Shown: positions 27,279 to 37,650 of the stretch, in pieces
Position numbering within the stretch: the stretch's first letter is position 1
Layout: each line of letters starts with the position of its first letter
Source of the DNA: Microbispora amethystogenes
GTDB lineage: Bacteria > Actinomycetota > Actinomycetes > Streptosporangiales > Streptosporangiaceae
NCBI RefSeq assembly: GCF_016863015.1
Contig: NZ_BOOB01000046.1
Location: 1-64,000, forward strand
Length of the DNA: 64,000 bases
Reading direction: 5' to 3'
The notes under the pieces: model-generated
Databases searched by the model: none
What the model saw: only the letters and a program-made list of their open reading frames with translations
What the model was told of the DNA's origin: nothing
Program-made: the position numbers and the translations under genes

Positions 27279-28360
27279 GTCCCGGCCTCCCTTCTCCTCC
27301 GTACGAGCCCGGCGGCCAGGCCGGCGATGCCCCTGGGTGCGAGCGTCATGACGAGGACGAACAGGGCGCCCTGCAGATACAGCCAGGCGGCCGGGAGCTC
27401 CTCGCTGAAGTACGTCCGGGCGTAGCCCATGACGACCGCGCCGAGGATCGCGCCCGCGAGGGCGAAGCGGCCGCCGACGGCCACACCGACGACGAGTTCC
27501 AGGGAGGGGACGACGCCGAGCAGCGCCGGCGAGATGATCCCGACGACCGGGACGAACAGCGCTCCCGCGATGCCGGCCATGCCCGCCGAGACGGCGAAGG
27601 TCAGCGTCTTCACGGTGGCCGGGTTGTAGCCCAGGAAGCGCACCCGGTCCTCGCCGTCCCTGACGGCCAGCAGCAGCCGCCCGAACCGGCTGCGGACGAG
27701 CTGCCGGGCGCCCAGGTAGAGCACCCCCAGCACGACCGCCACCGTCAGGTAGAGGCCCCGCTGCGTCTCGTCGGCGGCGAGGTCCTGACCGAAGAAGTCG
27801 AAGAAGTTGGTCAGCCCGTTCGTGCCGCCGGTCAGCCCCTGCTGCCCGACCAGCAGGATCACCAGGGCCGCCGCCAGCGCCTGGGTGAGGATCGCGAAAT
27901 ACGCCCCGCGTACGCGCTGGCGGAACACCAGCGCGCCGAGCAGCAGCGCGACCACGACGGGCACCGCGACGGCCATGGCGAGCGCGAAGACCGGGTTGCC
28001 GAACGGTGTCCACAGCGCCGGGAGCTTCTCGACCCCGCTCCAGACCATGAAGTCGGGCAGGTCCCCGCCCGCGTCGTGGAGCTTGAGATACATGCCCATC
28101 GCGTAGCCGCCGAGGCCGAAGAACACCCCCTGCCCGAGCGTCAGCATGCCGCCCTGTCCCCACGCGAGGCCGATGCCCAGAGCCACGATCGCGTAGCACA
28201 GATACTTCGCCAGCAGCCCGAGCCGGAACGGCTCCAGCAGCAGCGGCGCCACGACCAGGGCGAGCAGCGCCACCGCGGCGAAGGCCGCCGGGCCCTGCCA
28301 CCGGCGCGGTTCCCGCCGTACGACGGGGGGCGCCTCGACGGGCGCCTCGACGGCCGTCAC
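27275..28360 (-). CDS. urtC: Urea ABC transporter permease UrtC
   Basis: This 361-residue permease has eight to ten hydrophobic helices (AAFAAVALLALVVAPLLL; YLCYAIVALGIGLAWGQGG; VAVPVVVALLLGALVF, and more). GQGGMLTLGQGVFFGLGGYAMGMYL is the LivM/UrtC signature, and long loops such as MVWSGVEKLPALWTPF are of UrtC type. It forms the membrane channel with UrtB. GTG 28360 overlaps the urtB stop by four bases. Not truncated. Confidence 0.96.
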   Translation of the reverse strand: MTAVEAPVEAPPVVRREPRRWQGPAAFAAVALLALVVAPLLLEPFRLGLLAKYLCYAIVALGIGLAWGQGGMLTLGQGVFFGLGGYAMGMYLKLHDAGGDLPDFMVWSGVEKLPALWTPFGNPVFALAMAVAVPVVVALLLGALVFRQRVRGAYFAILTQALAAALVILLVGQQGLTGGTNGLTNFFDFFGQDLAADETQRGLYLTVAVVLGVLYLGARQLVRSRFGRLLLAVRDGEDRVRFLGYNPATVKTLTFAVSAGMAGIAGALFVPVVGIISPALLGVVPSLELVVGVAVGGRFALAGAILGAVVMGYARTYFSEELPAAWLYLQGALFVLVMTLAPRGIAGLAAGLVRRRREAGT

Positions 28361-29211
28361 GTCAGCGCCCGCGATCGCACGAAGAACAGCCCCTGCGGCC
28401 GGATCTGCAGGAACCCGATGATCGCCACGAAGACGATCACCTTGGCGAGGCTGGCGTCGCTCCAGAACTCGGCGTAGGAGTTGAGCAGGCCGAGGCCGAT
28501 CGCGGCCAGCACCGCGCCGCGGAGCTGCCCGAGACCGCCCGCCACGACCACCAGGAACGCGTCGACGATGTAGTACGTCCCGAGCGTCGGCCCGACCGGC
28601 CCGATCAGCGTGAGGGCGACCCCCGCGACCCCGGCCAGGCCGGAGCCGATGAAGAACGTCCGCTGGTCGACCCGCCCGGTGTCGATGCCGCTGGTGGCCG
28701 CGAGCCTGCGGTTCTGCATCACCGCCCGCATCCGCCGGCCCTGCCCGGTCCTGTGCATGTACGCCCAGATGGCGAGCACCGACAGCACGGCGAGGGCCAT
28801 GATGAACAGCCGGTTGTACGGCAGGATGCCGAGGCCGCCGCGCAGCCAGGCCGGCGAGACGACCTGCACGTTGGGCGCCCCGAACAGGTCCCGGGCCAGC
28901 TGCTGGAGCATCAGGCTGACTCCCCAGGTGAGCAGCAGCGTGTCCAGCGGGCGGCCGTAGAAGCGCCGGATCAGCGTGCGCTCCAGCACCAGGCCCATGA
29001 GCCCGGCGACCACGAACGCCGCCGGCAGGGCCACCAGGAAACCCACGCTCTGCAGCAGGAAGGCCGTGTAGGCCCCCGCCATGATGAACTCTCCGTGGGC
29101 CATGTTGATCACGCCCATCTGCCCGAACGTGAAGGTCAGCCCGAGAGCGATGAGCAGCAGGACCGCTCCGATCGACAGTCCGATCGGCAGCTGGTTCAGC
29201 ACCCCTTCCAC
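28357..29211 (-). CDS. urtB: Urea ABC transporter permease UrtB
   Basis: This 284-residue permease has the LivH/UrtB fold with about eight helices. LTFTFGQMGVINMAHGEFIMAGAY is the signature, and GGLGQLRGAVLAAIGLG forms the conserved cytoplasmic loop for ATPase coupling. GTG 29211 has GGAGGTGAC right upstream. It lies 75 bases after urtA and overlaps urtC. Shorter than some UrtB proteins (which have an N-terminal extension) but complete for the permease domain. Confidence 0.95.
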   Translation of the reverse strand: MEGVLNQLPIGLSIGAVLLLIALGLTFTFGQMGVINMAHGEFIMAGAYTAFLLQSVGFLVALPAAFVVAGLMGLVLERTLIRRFYGRPLDTLLLTWGVSLMLQQLARDLFGAPNVQVVSPAWLRGGLGILPYNRLFIMALAVLSVLAIWAYMHRTGQGRRMRAVMQNRRLAATSGIDTGRVDQRTFFIGSGLAGVAGVALTLIGPVGPTLGTYYIVDAFLVVVAGGLGQLRGAVLAAIGLGLLNSYAEFWSDASLAKVIVFVAIIGFLQIRPQGLFFVRSRALT

Positions 29212-29286
29212 GTCACCTCCCGACGTTGTCCCGCGCCGGGGCGCGGCGCGCCCCGGTCGCGGCTGTGCACGGTCATTCGGCGGCGG

Positions 29287-30513
29287 TCAGACCAGGCCGC
29301 CGGCCCAGGAGTACGTCTTGAGGTAGGGGTCCGGCTTGATCGGCTCACCGGAGTTCCAGACCTCCTTGATCTGGCCGTCCGGCTGGACGACGCCGATGCG
29401 CGCGGTCTTGTACACGTGCTGGTTGTCGCCGTCGATCGTGACCTTGCCCTCGGGGCGGTCGAGCGAGACGCCGCCGGCCGCCTTCTTCACGGCCTCGACG
29501 TCGGTACTCCCGGCCTTCTTGGCGGCCTCGGCCCACAGGTAGACGGCGTTGTATCCGGCCTCCATGGGGTCGGAGGTCACCTTGTCCGCGCCGTACTTGG
29601 CCTTGAAGGCGGCGACGAACTTCTGGTTCGCCGGGGTGTCGGTCGTCTGGTAGTAGTTCCAGGCCACGAGCTGCCCGGCGACGTTGTCGACGCCGATGCC
29701 CTTGACCTCCTCCTCGGCCACCGAGACCGACATGACCGGCATCTGCTCGGCGCTGACCCCGGCACTCTTGAGCTGCTTGAAGAACGCGACGTTGCTGTCG
29801 CCGTTCAGGGTGTTGAACACCGCGTCCGGCTTCGCCTCGGTGATCTTGTTGACGAGCGTGCTGTACTCGGTGTGCCCGAGCGGGGTGTACTCCTCGCCGA
29901 GGACCTCCATGCCGTTCGCCGCGGCGTACGCCTTGATGATCTTGTTGGCGGTTCTCGGGAAGACGTAGTCGCTGCCGACGAGGAAGAGCTTCTTCTTGCC
30001 CTTCTCCTTCAGGTAGTCGAGCCCCGGGACGATCTGCTGGTTGGTCGTGGCGCCCGTGTAGAAGATGTAGGGGGAGCTCTCCAGGCCCTCGTACTGGACG
30101 GGGTACCACAGCAGCGCCTTGCGCTTCTCGAAGACGGGGAGCATCGCCTTGCGGCTCGCCGACGTCCAGCCGCCGAAGACGGTGGCGACCTTGTCCTGCG
30201 CGATCAGCTTGGTGGCCTTCTCCGCGAACGTCGGCCAGTCGGAGGCGCCGTCCTCCACGACGGGCTCCAGCTTCTTGCCGAGCACCCCGCCCGCCGCGTT
30301 GATCTCGTCGATGGCGAGCAGCTCGGCGTCCCTGACCGTGACCTCGCTGATGGCCATGGTGCCGCTCAGGGAGTGCAGGATGCCGACCTTGATGGTGTTT
30401 CCGCCCCCGGACGAGGCCGACGTGTCACTTTTTCCAGATTGTCCAGCGCATGCCGCGAGCGTCACCGTCGAAAGCGCGATGACCGCCCCGGTACGCCATA
30501 ATGAGTTACGCAA
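29287..30513 (-). CDS. urtA: Urea ABC transporter substrate-binding lipoprotein UrtA
   Basis: This 408-residue protein is exported and lipid-anchored: [15 protein letters not shown] gives a lipobox with Cys22. The mature part is a periplasmic-binding fold of the Leu/Ile/Val family, with [30 protein letters not shown] and [19 protein letters not shown]. The [10 protein letters not shown] element separates UrtA from amino-acid binders, and the tail has GLPV-free urea-type residues. TTG 30513 has AAGGAGAGG upstream. It heads the minus-strand transporter operon, divergent from ureA across 182 bases. Confidence 0.96.
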   Translation of the reverse strand: MRNSLWRTGAVIALSTVTLAACAGQSGKSDTSASSGGGNTIKVGILHSLSGTMAISEVTVRDAELLAIDEINAAGGVLGKKLEPVVEDGASDWPTFAEKATKLIAQDKVATVFGGWTSASRKAMLPVFEKRKALLWYPVQYEGLESSPYIFYTGATTNQQIVPGLDYLKEKGKKKLFLVGSDYVFPRTANKIIKAYAAANGMEVLGEEYTPLGHTEYSTLVNKITEAKPDAVFNTLNGDSNVAFFKQLKSAGVSAEQMPVMSVSVAEEEVKGIGVDNVAGQLVAWNYYQTTDTPANQKFVAAFKAKYGADKVTSDPMEAGYNAVYLWAEAAKKAGSTDVEAVKKAAGGVSLDRPEGKVTIDGDNQHVYKTARIGVVQPDGQIKEVWNSGEPIKPDPYLKTYSWAGGLV

Positions 30514-30695
30514 GTGCCTCTCCTTGCCGCCTACGGCCCCCGCGCCGATCCGTCTGCCGCAAAGGTGAGCGCGCGCTATTTCCCGTCGAAATCACGACGG
30601 TTAACAACTCATTAGCGAAGCCTCACCACCGTCCGGATACGCATACGAAATGCCTGGGTAACGCGGGAGAAACCGCGGGTACCTATCGTCCCGCC
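30514..30695. promoter_or_regulatory. Divergent urt/ure control region
   Basis: This 182-base region separates urtA and ureA. It includes an inverted repeat CCGTCG-AAATCA-CGACGG at 30583-30600 followed by GGTTAACAACTCATTAGCG, the AT-richest part. Nitrogen control by GlnR is usual for such operons in actinomycetes; a GTTAAC element is present but I could not fit it to a full GlnR box. Confidence 0.45.
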
Positions 30696-30994
<299 letters not shown>

Positions 30995-30998
<4 letters not shown>

Positions 30999-31342
30999 CC
31001 GGGCCGAGTGGGGCGGGTGCGCCGGGCGAGATCCTGTACGGCGAGGGTGACGTGCCACTGAACCCCGGCAGGGAGCGGATCACCCTGAGAGTCGTCAACA
31101 CCGCGGACCGGCCGGTGCAGGTCGGGTCGCACTACCACTTCGCCGCCGCCAACCCCGGTCTGGAGTTCGACCGGGAGGCGGCCTGGGGTCACCGCCTCGA
31201 CATCCCCGCGGGCACCGCCGTCAGGTTCGAGCCCGGAGTGGAGCGTGACGTGACGCTGGTTCCGCTCGCGGGCGCGCGGGTGGTGCCCGGCCTGCGCCCC
31301 GAGTGGGCCGGGCCCCTGGACGAAAGGACGACCGGTGTCTAG
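30995..31342 (+). CDS. ureB: Urease beta subunit
   Basis: This 115-residue protein has [40 protein letters not shown] and [18 protein letters not shown], the UreB core. VGSHYHFxxxN is diagnostic. It overlaps ureA (4 bases) and ureC (8 bases), so the three structural genes are translationally coupled. Confidence 0.97.
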
Positions 31343-33053
31343 CATCGAGCGCTCCCGCTATGCCGCGCTGTACGGGCCGACCACCGGCGACCGGGTGCGA
31401 CTGGCCGACACCGACCTGTACGTCGAGGTGACCGAGGACCTCTCGATGGGGCCGTCCGGGGCCGGAGACGAGGCGGTGTTCGGCGGCGGCAAGGTCATCC
31501 GCGAGTCGATGGGACAGGCGCGCGCCACCAGAGCCGAAGGCGCGGCCGACCTCGTCATCACCGGCGCGGTGATCCTGGACCACTGGGGGGTCGTCAAGGC
31601 CGACATCGGGGTGCGCGACGGCCGCATCGTCGCGATCGGCAAGGCCGGCAACCCCGACACGATGGACGGCGTCCACCTCGATCTGGTCATAGGCCCGTCC
31701 ACCGAGATCCTCGCGGCGAACGGCAGGATCGTCACGGCGGGCGCGGTCGACTCGCACGTCCACCTGATCTGCCCGCAGATCCTCGACGAGGCGCTCGCTT
31801 CTGGCGTGACCACGATCGTCGGCGGCGGCACCGGGCCCGCCGAGGGCACCAAGGCCACCACCGTGACCGGCGCCTGGTACCTCGGCCGGATGCTGGAGTC
31901 CCTGGACGCGTACCCGGTCAACGTGGCCCTGCTCGGCAAGGGCAACACGGTCAGCGAGGAGGGGCTGCTCGAACAGCTCAGGGCCGGCGCCTCGGGGTTC
32001 AAGCTGCACGAGGACTGGGGCACCACCCCCGCCGCCATCGACGCGTGCCTGCGGGTGTGCGACGCGACAGGCGTGCAGGTCGCCATCCACACCGACACCC
32101 TGAACGAGGCGGGGTTCGTGGAGTCGACCCTGGGGGCCATCGCCGGCCGGGGGATCCACGCCTACCACACCGAGGGCGCGGGGGGCGGGCACGCGCCGGA
32201 CATCATCACGGTCGCCTCCCACGCCAACGTGCTGCCGTCGTCCACGAACCCGACCAGGCCGCACACGGTCAACACCCACCACGAGCACCTGGACATGCTC
32301 ATGGTGTGCCACCACCTCAACCCCTCCATCCCGGAGGACCTGGCCTTCGCAGAGTCGCGGATCCGGCCGTCGACGATGGCGGCCGAGGACGTGCTGCACG
32401 ACATCGGCGCGATCTCGATGATCGGCTCGGACTCGCAGGCGATGGGACGTGTGGGCGAGACGGTCATCCGCACCTGGCAGACGGCGCACGTCATGAAGCG
32501 TCGCCGGGGCGCGCTGCCCGGCGACGGCCCGGCCGACAACCTGCGCGCCCGCCGGTACGTCGCGAAGTACACGATCAACCCGGCCGTCGCCCACGGGCTC
32601 GACGCGGAGATCGGCTCGGTCGAGCCCGGCAAGCTCGCGGACCTCGTCCTGTGGAGCCCGGCCTTCTTCGGGGTGAAGCCCGAGCTCGTGATCAAGGGCG
32701 GGGTCATCGCGTACGCGCAGATGGGCGACGCGAACGCGTCGATCCCGACGCCGCAGCCGGTGCTGCCCCGCCCGATGTTCGGCGCGGCCCCGGTCACCGC
32801 CGCGGCGACGTCGCTGCACTTCGTCGCACCGCTCGCGCTGGAGGACGGCCTCGCCGACCGGCTGGCCGTCCGCAGGCGGCTGGCTCCGGTGGCCGACGTA
32901 CGCGCCCGGCGCAAGGACGCGATGCCCCTCAACGACGCCCTGCCGGACATCCGGGTGGACCCGGACACCTTCGCCGTACACGTGGACGGCGAGCTCATCG
33001 AGCCCGCCCCGGCCGAGTCGCTGCCGATGGCGCAGCGCTACTTCCTCTTCTGA
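31335..33053 (+). CDS. ureC: Urease alpha (catalytic) subunit
   Basis: This 572-residue nickel hydrolase shows every catalytic residue at the expected spacing: nickel ligands His141 and His143 (SHVHLICPQ), Lys223 to be carbamylated (GFKLHEDWG), His225, His252 (IHTDTLNE), His278 (HTEGAGGGH), the mobile-flap CHH at 325-327 with His326, and Asp366 (GSDSQAMGR). Length is normal for bacterial UreC. It is followed nine bases later by ureF. No defect seen, so the operon should encode active urease if the maturation factors work. Confidence 0.99.
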   Translation: MSSIERSRYAALYGPTTGDRVRLADTDLYVEVTEDLSMGPSGAGDEAVFGGGKVIRESMGQARATRAEGAADLVITGAVILDHWGVVKADIGVRDGRIVAIGKAGNPDTMDGVHLDLVIGPSTEILAANGRIVTAGAVDSHVHLICPQILDEALASGVTTIVGGGTGPAEGTKATTVTGAWYLGRMLESLDAYPVNVALLGKGNTVSEEGLLEQLRAGASGFKLHEDWGTTPAAIDACLRVCDATGVQVAIHTDTLNEAGFVESTLGAIAGRGIHAYHTEGAGGGHAPDIITVASHANVLPSSTNPTRPHTVNTHHEHLDMLMVCHHLNPSIPEDLAFAESRIRPSTMAAEDVLHDIGAISMIGSDSQAMGRVGETVIRTWQTAHVMKRRRGALPGDGPADNLRARRYVAKYTINPAVAHGLDAEIGSVEPGKLADLVLWSPAFFGVKPELVIKGGVIAYAQMGDANASIPTPQPVLPRPMFGAAPVTAAATSLHFVAPLALEDGLADRLAVRRRLAPVADVRARRKDAMPLNDALPDIRVDPDTFAVHVDGELIEPAPAESLPMAQRYFLF

Positions 33054-33061
33054 GAGGTGCG

Positions 33062-34165
33062 ATGGACGGCATGCGCGGAGACCCGGCGGCACTGCTGTTG
33101 CTGGCCGACTCCCGGCTGCCCGCGGGCGGTCACGCCCATTCGGGCGGGGTGGAGGAGGCCGTACGGCTCGGCACGGTCACCGACGTCGACGACCTCGCGC
33201 GGTTCCTGCGGGGCAGGCTCGCCACCGCCGGTCTCGTGACCGCGGCCCTGTCGGCCGCCGCCTGCGAGCTCGCGGCCGGCGAACCGGACCTCGTTGGAGG
33301 ACCGGGCTCCGGCGGCGAAGCCGGAGAGCGGGCCACGGCCGTCGCACCGGGGCCGCACGCCCCGCCCGCCCGGCCGTACGCCGCCGACGCGTCGTGGCGG
33401 ACGGGCGTCAACGGCGGGCCGGGAGCGGCGGCCGGGGTCGCGGCGGCGGAGGACGTCCGCCGGCGGCTGTGGCGGCGGCTGGACGACGAGGCAGACGCGC
33501 GGACCGCGTCGCCCGCGCAGCGGGAGGCCGCGCGGACCCAGGGGCGGCTCCTGCTGCGCACGGCCCGCCGGTTGTGGCCCTCGGCGGCCCTGGACACGCT
33601 GGCGCGGGCCATCCCGGAGGGCCCGCATCACCCGATCGCGCTGGGCGCCGCGGCGGCGTCCGCGGGCTGCGAGCCCCAGCAGGCGGCGCTGGCCGCCGCC
33701 TACACCTCGGTGACGGGCCCGGCCACGGCCGCGGTGCGGCTCCTCGGCCTCGATCCGGTGACCGTCCACCGCCTGCTCGCCGACCTCGCGCCCGCGCTCA
33801 ACGACGCGGCCCACGCCGCCTGCGCGTCCCTCATGGACACCGTGCTGACGGAGCCGGTCCTGACAGACACGGCGCTGATCGACGGGGTGCCGACGGACGG
33901 GGCTCCGATGGACACGACACTCACGGGCAAAACGCCGGCAGACCCGGCCCTGGGTGATCCAGCCCTGGGTGATCCAGCCCTGGGTGGCCCGGCGGGCATC
34001 GACACCCCGCCGGGCGACGCCGGTCCTCCGCCGGGGGACGCGCCCGGAGCCGCCCGGGCGGAGTGGCGAGGGGGCTGGGCGGGGCTGCCCGGACACAGCG
34101 CGCCGGCCCTCGACCTCCTCGCGGAGGGACACCTGGCCAACCCGATGAAGCTCTTCGTCTCCTGA
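33062..34165 (+). CDS. ureF: Urease accessory protein UreF with repeat insert
   Basis: This 367-residue protein is far longer than usual UreF (about 225). The UreF core is present: [81 protein letters not shown] and the closing [15 protein letters not shown]. One insert of about 55 residues follows ELAAGEPDL and is Gly/Ala/Pro-rich. A second, about 75 residues, lies before the C-terminal HLANPMKLF end and is built from ten phased 15-bp units (33845-33994). UreF forms the UreG-UreF-UreD pre-activation complex; the inserts fall in loops and may be tolerated. Confidence 0.95.
   Translation: MDGMRGDPAALLLLADSRLPAGGHAHSGGVEEAVRLGTVTDVDDLARFLRGRLATAGLVTAALSAAACELAAGEPDLVGGPGSGGEAGERATAVAPGPHAPPARPYAADASWRTGVNGGPGAAAGVAAAEDVRRRLWRRLDDEADARTASPAQREAARTQGRLLLRTARRLWPSAALDTLARAIPEGPHHPIALGAAAASAGCEPQQAALAAAYTSVTGPATAAVRLLGLDPVTVHRLLADLAPALNDAAHAACASLMDTVLTEPVLTDTALIDGVPTDGAPMDTTLTGKTPADPALGDPALGDPALGGPAGIDTPPGDAGPPPGDAPGAARAEWRGGWAGLPGHSAPALDLLAEGHLANPMKLFVS
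33845..33994 (+). repeat. Ten phased 15-bp units in ureF (pentapeptide repeat)
   Basis: Units begin CTG/CCG and carry GAC at codon 3, giving pentads [50 protein letters not shown]. The core from 33941 to 33985 is three near-perfect copies. The xDG(V/A) pentads resemble those in ureG. Confidence 0.85.
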
Positions 34166-34241
34166 CACCTCCGAGACGTCCCCCGACGTCGCCGACCGAG
34201 CCGCGTCTCACACAGCGGCTCACGAGCAGAAGGGTCCAGAC

Positions 34242-35195
34242 ATGGGCGCTTACCACGACGACCTCCACGACGCGGCCGAGCCGGACGGGCGGGCGCTCCG
34301 CCTCGGCATCGGCGGCCCGGTCGGCAGCGGCAAGACGGCCCTGGTGGCGGCGTTGTGCCGCAGCCTCGGGCCGTCCCTGCGGCTCGGGGTCGTGACCAAC
34401 GACATCTACACCACCGAGGACGCCGACTTCCTGCGCCGGGCGGGAGTGATCGACCCGGAGCGGATCCAGGCGGTGCAGACGGGCTGCTGCCCCCACACGG
34501 CGATCCGCGACGACATCGCGGCCAACATCGACGCCGTCGAGACGCTGGAAGAACGGTTCGGCCCGCTCGACCTGGTCATCGTCGAGAGCGGCGGCGACAA
34601 CCTCACCGCGACCTTCAGCCGGGGCCTGGCCGACCGGCAGATCTTCGTGCTGGACGTGTCCGGCGGCGACAAGGTGCCCCGCAAGGGCGGGCCGGGGGTG
34701 ACGACGGCCGACCTACTGGTGATCAACAAGACCGACCTCGCGCCGATGGTCGGCGCCGACCTGACCGTGATGTCCCGCGACGCGGCGGCCGTACGGGAGG
34801 GCAGGCCGGTGCTGTTCACGTCGATCAGGGAGGACCGGAGCGCGCACATGGTCGCGCAGTGGGTGACCGACATGGTCGACGTATGGCGGCACGAACACGG
34901 CGTCGCCCACCACCACGGCCTCTCCGCGCACGGTGCCTCAACGCACGGTGCCTCAACGCACGGTGCCTCCGCGCGGCGCGTCCCGGAAGGCGTCTCCCTC
35001 GATGACCTCTCAGCGGACGGGATATCCATCGACGGGGTCATCGTGGACGGAATCTCGGCAGACGGGCTCTCTGCGGACGGAATCTCCGTGGACGGGGTCG
35101 CCGCGGACGGAATCTCCGCAGGCGGGGTCTCACCGGAGCGGAAGGAGCACGAGGAGCACGAGGAGCAGCCGTCGCGTCCCGTCACCGCGCCGTGA
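34242..35195 (+). CDS. ureG: Urease accessory GTPase UreG with His-rich, repeat-bearing C-terminal extension
   Basis: This 317-residue SIMIBI GTPase has P-loop [11 protein letters not shown], the nickel-binding CPH motif ([12 protein letters not shown]), Walker B/ESGG ([15 protein letters not shown]) and NKTDLAP specificity loop; the canonical protein ends near VDVWRHEHG (about residue 218). About 95 extra residues follow: a His-rich stretch [15 protein letters not shown], three HGAST units and eight xDG(I/V)S pentads. UreG hydrolyses GTP to deliver nickel to UreC. ureE, the usual nickel donor, is absent from the operon; the His tail might store nickel in its place. ATG 34242 begins 76 bases after ureF. 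Confidence 0.96.
   Translation: MGAYHDDLHDAAEPDGRALRLGIGGPVGSGKTALVAALCRSLGPSLRLGVVTNDIYTTEDADFLRRAGVIDPERIQAVQTGCCPHTAIRDDIAANIDAVETLEERFGPLDLVIVESGGDNLTATFSRGLADRQIFVLDVSGGDKVPRKGGPGVTTADLLVINKTDLAPMVGADLTVMSRDAAAVREGRPVLFTSIREDRSAHMVAQWVTDMVDVWRHEHGVAHHHGLSAHGASTHGASTHGASARRVPEGVSLDDLSADGISIDGVIVDGISADGLSADGISVDGVAADGISAGGVSPERKEHEEHEEQPSRPVTAP
34926..34970 (+). repeat. Three 15-bp tandem units in ureG (HGAS-T/A)
   Basis: GCG/ACG CAC GGT GCC TCA repeated three times, encoding a His every five residues ([15 protein letters not shown]). It continues the His-rich segment that starts at about 34890. Confidence 0.9.
35013..35132 (+). repeat. Eight 15-bp units in ureG (xDG(I/V)(S/A) pentads)
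   Basis: Units [40 protein letters not shown]. The DNA unit (for example ATCGACGGGGTCATC) is close to ureF units (ATCGACGGGGTGCCG), so the two arrays are related. Confidence 0.9.
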
Positions 35196-35959
35196 GCACG
35201 GCGGCGGCGGTCACCGCGCGGTCGCTGATCAGGACGAGCATGGCCGGCGGCGGCACCCGGCTGGAGACCCTGCGGTCGGACCCGCCGCTGACCCTGCGGC
35301 AGACCGGCCCGCATCGGGTGCATCTGGTCTCGACGGGCGCCGGGCCCCTGCGGGGCGACCACCTCGATCTCGGCGTGGACGTCGCGCCGGGCACGTCGCT
35401 GGAGGTGTGCTCGGTGGCCGCCACGCTGGTGCTGCCGGGGCTCGCGGAGGCTCCCTCGATCATGCTGGTGCGGGCCCGGGTGGGGGCCGGCGCGACGCTG
35501 CGCTTCTCCCCCGAGCCGACCGTGCTCGCCGCCGGATGCTCCCACCACCTCGTCGTACGGCTCTCGCTGGCGGAGGACGCGACCGTCCTGTGGCGCGAGG
35601 AGATCGTGTTCGGGCGGCACGGGGAACGGCCGGGCCGCTGTCAGGCGAGGTTCGACGCGACCGTCGCCGGACGGCCCCTGCTCCGGCAGAACCTGGTGGT
35701 CGGCGAGGAGACCGTGGACGGCAGCCCCGCCGTCTACGGAGACGCCCGGTGCGTCGGCTCCACGCTGGTCGCGGGCCCCGCCTGGCGGCCGTCCCCCGAG
35801 GACAAACGGGAGCGGCGCGCGGTGGTCGGAGAAGGCTGGGCCGCGCTCCCGCTCGCCGGTCCCGGCGTGCTGGTCTCCGCCCTCGGCGCGGACGCGGTGC
35901 AGCTCAGACGGCGGCTCGAACGCGGCGAGGACGCCGCCGCGTCACACGCGACCGGCTGA
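35192..35959 (+). CDS. ureD: Urease accessory protein UreD (UreH)
   Basis: This 255-residue scaffold protein overlaps ureG by GTGA. Recognisable features are [42 protein letters not shown] and [27 protein letters not shown]. It tunnels nickel to the UreC active site in the UreG-UreF-UreD complex. The order ureABCFGD without ureE is common in actinomycetes. It is the last gene of the operon; the next 280 bases are GC-rich without a supported gene. Confidence 0.94.
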   Translation: MSTAAAVTARSLIRTSMAGGGTRLETLRSDPPLTLRQTGPHRVHLVSTGAGPLRGDHLDLGVDVAPGTSLEVCSVAATLVLPGLAEAPSIMLVRARVGAGATLRFSPEPTVLAAGCSHHLVVRLSLAEDATVLWREEIVFGRHGERPGRCQARFDATVAGRPLLRQNLVVGEETVDGSPAVYGDARCVGSTLVAGPAWRPSPEDKRERRAVVGEGWAALPLAGPGVLVSALGADAVQLRRRLERGEDAAASHATG

Positions 35960-36242
35960 ACCGTACCCACGCCCGAACCACGCCCACGCCTGGTGCCGTG
36001 GACCGATACGACCCGCGACGCCTCCGCCCGGCTGGTCGACGCGACGCTTTCCCCGTGGGCGGTGATGCCGGGAACACCGAATCCACCCCGCCCCTGCCAC
36101 CCCGAGCTCCGCACTCCCCGAATCCCCCCCACCCCGGCGGATCCCCGTCCAGAGCCGCACCCGGCCCTCACAACGGACCGCACACAATCACCAGCCGGAA
36201 CGCACCCGATCTCCGCATCGGGCGGCGCCGGGCCGTAGCCTG

Positions 36243-36728
36243 GTGATCGTGTCGGAACCCACGCCGCATTCCGCCTCCCGTCCGCGCCGCACGAGCGTGG
36301 CCGGCGCCCTGCGGGCCGCCGGGGTGATCGCCGCGGGGTTTGTGCTGGCCGTCGCCGCACTGCTCCCGTGGGCCGGGCTCACGGCCGAGTTCGGCGTGTT
36401 CGACGCGTCGCTCACCGCCGTACGCGGCGTCGACGAGGGCCCCGGGTGGATCGTCCTGGGCGCCGGGATCGCCGCGATGCTGCTCGGCGTGCTGGGCGCG
36501 GCGCGTAGCTGGCTGTTCACCGGGCTGGCGATCCTGCCCGGCGCGGTCGCGGCGTTCGCGCTGGCGATGTTCCTCGCCGATCCGCGCGACCTGGTGAGCC
36601 GGCTCGACTTCCACGTCTCCGGGCTGCTCCGGGTGCACCCGACGGTCCAGTACGGCTGGTTCACCGGGCTGCTGGCCTCCGTCGCGCTGGCCGTGCTGGC
36701 CTGCGTCGCGCTGCTCCGCCGCCGGTGA
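36243..36728 (+). CDS. Small four-helix membrane protein
   Basis: This 161-residue protein has about four transmembrane segments (AAGVIAAGFVLAVAALLPWAGL; WIVLGAGIAAMLLGVLGAA; LFTGLAILPGAVAAFALAMFL; GLLASVALAVLACVALLRR). Its spacing resembles the Trp-biosynthesis-associated membrane protein fold (TIGR02234-like) but I cannot assign it. It is convergent with era and separated by only nine bases. GTG 36243 or GTG 36249 could be the start; neither has a clear ribosome-binding site. Confidence 0.75.
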   Translation: MIVSEPTPHSASRPRRTSVAGALRAAGVIAAGFVLAVAALLPWAGLTAEFGVFDASLTAVRGVDEGPGWIVLGAGIAAMLLGVLGAARSWLFTGLAILPGAVAAFALAMFLADPRDLVSRLDFHVSGLLRVHPTVQYGWFTGLLASVALAVLACVALLRRR

Positions 36729-36737
36729 CCGGCGGGG

Positions 36738-37649
36738 TCAGTCGTAGAAGCCGAGCCGGCGCAGCTGCTTGGGGTCGCGCTGCCACTCCTTGGCCACCTT
36801 CACCCGGAGGTCGAGGTAGACCCGGGTGCCGAGCAGGGCCTCGATCTGCTGCCGGGCGCGGGTGCCCACGTCCTTGAGCCGGGCTCCGCCCGGGCCGATG
36901 ACGATCGCCTTCTGGGACTGCCGCTCGACGAACATGTGGGCGTACACGTCGAGCAGGTCGTCGCGGCCCTCCCGGGGGTTCATCTCCTCCACCATGACGG
37001 CGATCGAGTGGGGCAGCTCGTCCCGCACGCCCTCCAGCGCCGCCTCGCGGATCAGCTCGGCGACGAGCACCTGCTCCGGCTCGTCGGTCAGCTCGCCGCC
37101 GGCGTACAGCGGGGGCGACTCGGGCAGCCGCTTGATCAGCACGTCGGCGAGGATGTCGAGTTGCTCGCCGCTCTGCCCGGACACCGGGACGATCTCCGCG
37201 AACTCGGCCAGCGCGGACACCGCCAGAAGCTGGTGCGCGATCTGCTCGCGGGTGGCGAGGTCGCACTTGGTCACGACGGCCACGACCGGCGTCTTCTTGA
37301 CCGCGGCGAGCTTCTCGGCGATGAACCGGTCGCCCTTGCCGATCGGCTCGTTGGCCGGGACGCAGAACCCGATGACGTCGACCTCGGTGAGCGTGGACAG
37401 CACCAGGCTGTCCAGCCGCTCACCCAGCAGGGTGCGCGGACGGTGGAAGCCGGGGGTGTCGACGATGACGAGCTGGGCGTCCGGCCGGTGGACGATGCCG
37501 CGGATGGCCCGCCGCGTGGTCTGCGGCTTCGACGACGTGATCGCCACCTTCGTGCCGACCAGTGCGTTCATCAGCGTCGACTTGCCGACGTTGGGCCGGC
37601 CGACGAAGCAGGCGAAGCCCGCGCGGAAACCGCTGGGTTCGGCGTTCAC
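36738..37649 (-). CDS. era: GTPase Era
   Basis: This 303-residue GTPase has G1 GRPNVGKS (17-24), G3 DTPGFHRP (64-), G4 TKCD and a C-terminal KH domain with VIGPGGARLKDVGTRAR, which binds the 3' end of 16S rRNA. Era acts in 30S maturation. GTG 37649 lies one base after the stop of the cytidine-deaminase-like gene, so the two are one transcript, as in other actinobacteria. Confidence 0.98.
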   Translation of the reverse strand: MNAEPSGFRAGFACFVGRPNVGKSTLMNALVGTKVAITSSKPQTTRRAIRGIVHRPDAQLVIVDTPGFHRPRTLLGERLDSLVLSTLTEVDVIGFCVPANEPIGKGDRFIAEKLAAVKKTPVVAVVTKCDLATREQIAHQLLAVSALAEFAEIVPVSGQSGEQLDILADVLIKRLPESPPLYAGGELTDEPEQVLVAELIREAALEGVRDELPHSIAVMVEEMNPREGRDDLLDVYAHMFVERQSQKAIVIGPGGARLKDVGTRARQQIEALLGTRVYLDLRVKVAKEWQRDPKQLRRLGFYD

Positions 37650-37650
37650 G

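Noticed and set aside
25778-30513. Branched-chain amino acid transporter (LivFGMHK)
   Set aside because: UrtA carries the [10 protein letters not shown] element, UrtD has LSHGQ, and the operon is divergent from urease; urea is the better substrate call.
31221-33092. 623-codon minus-strand frame under ureC
   Set aside because: ureC on the plus strand has all urease motifs; the antisense frame has none.
33845-35132. CRISPR array
   Set aside because: The 15-bp repeats are contiguous, in frame and coding; there are no spacers or cas genes. No CRISPR array was seen in the window.
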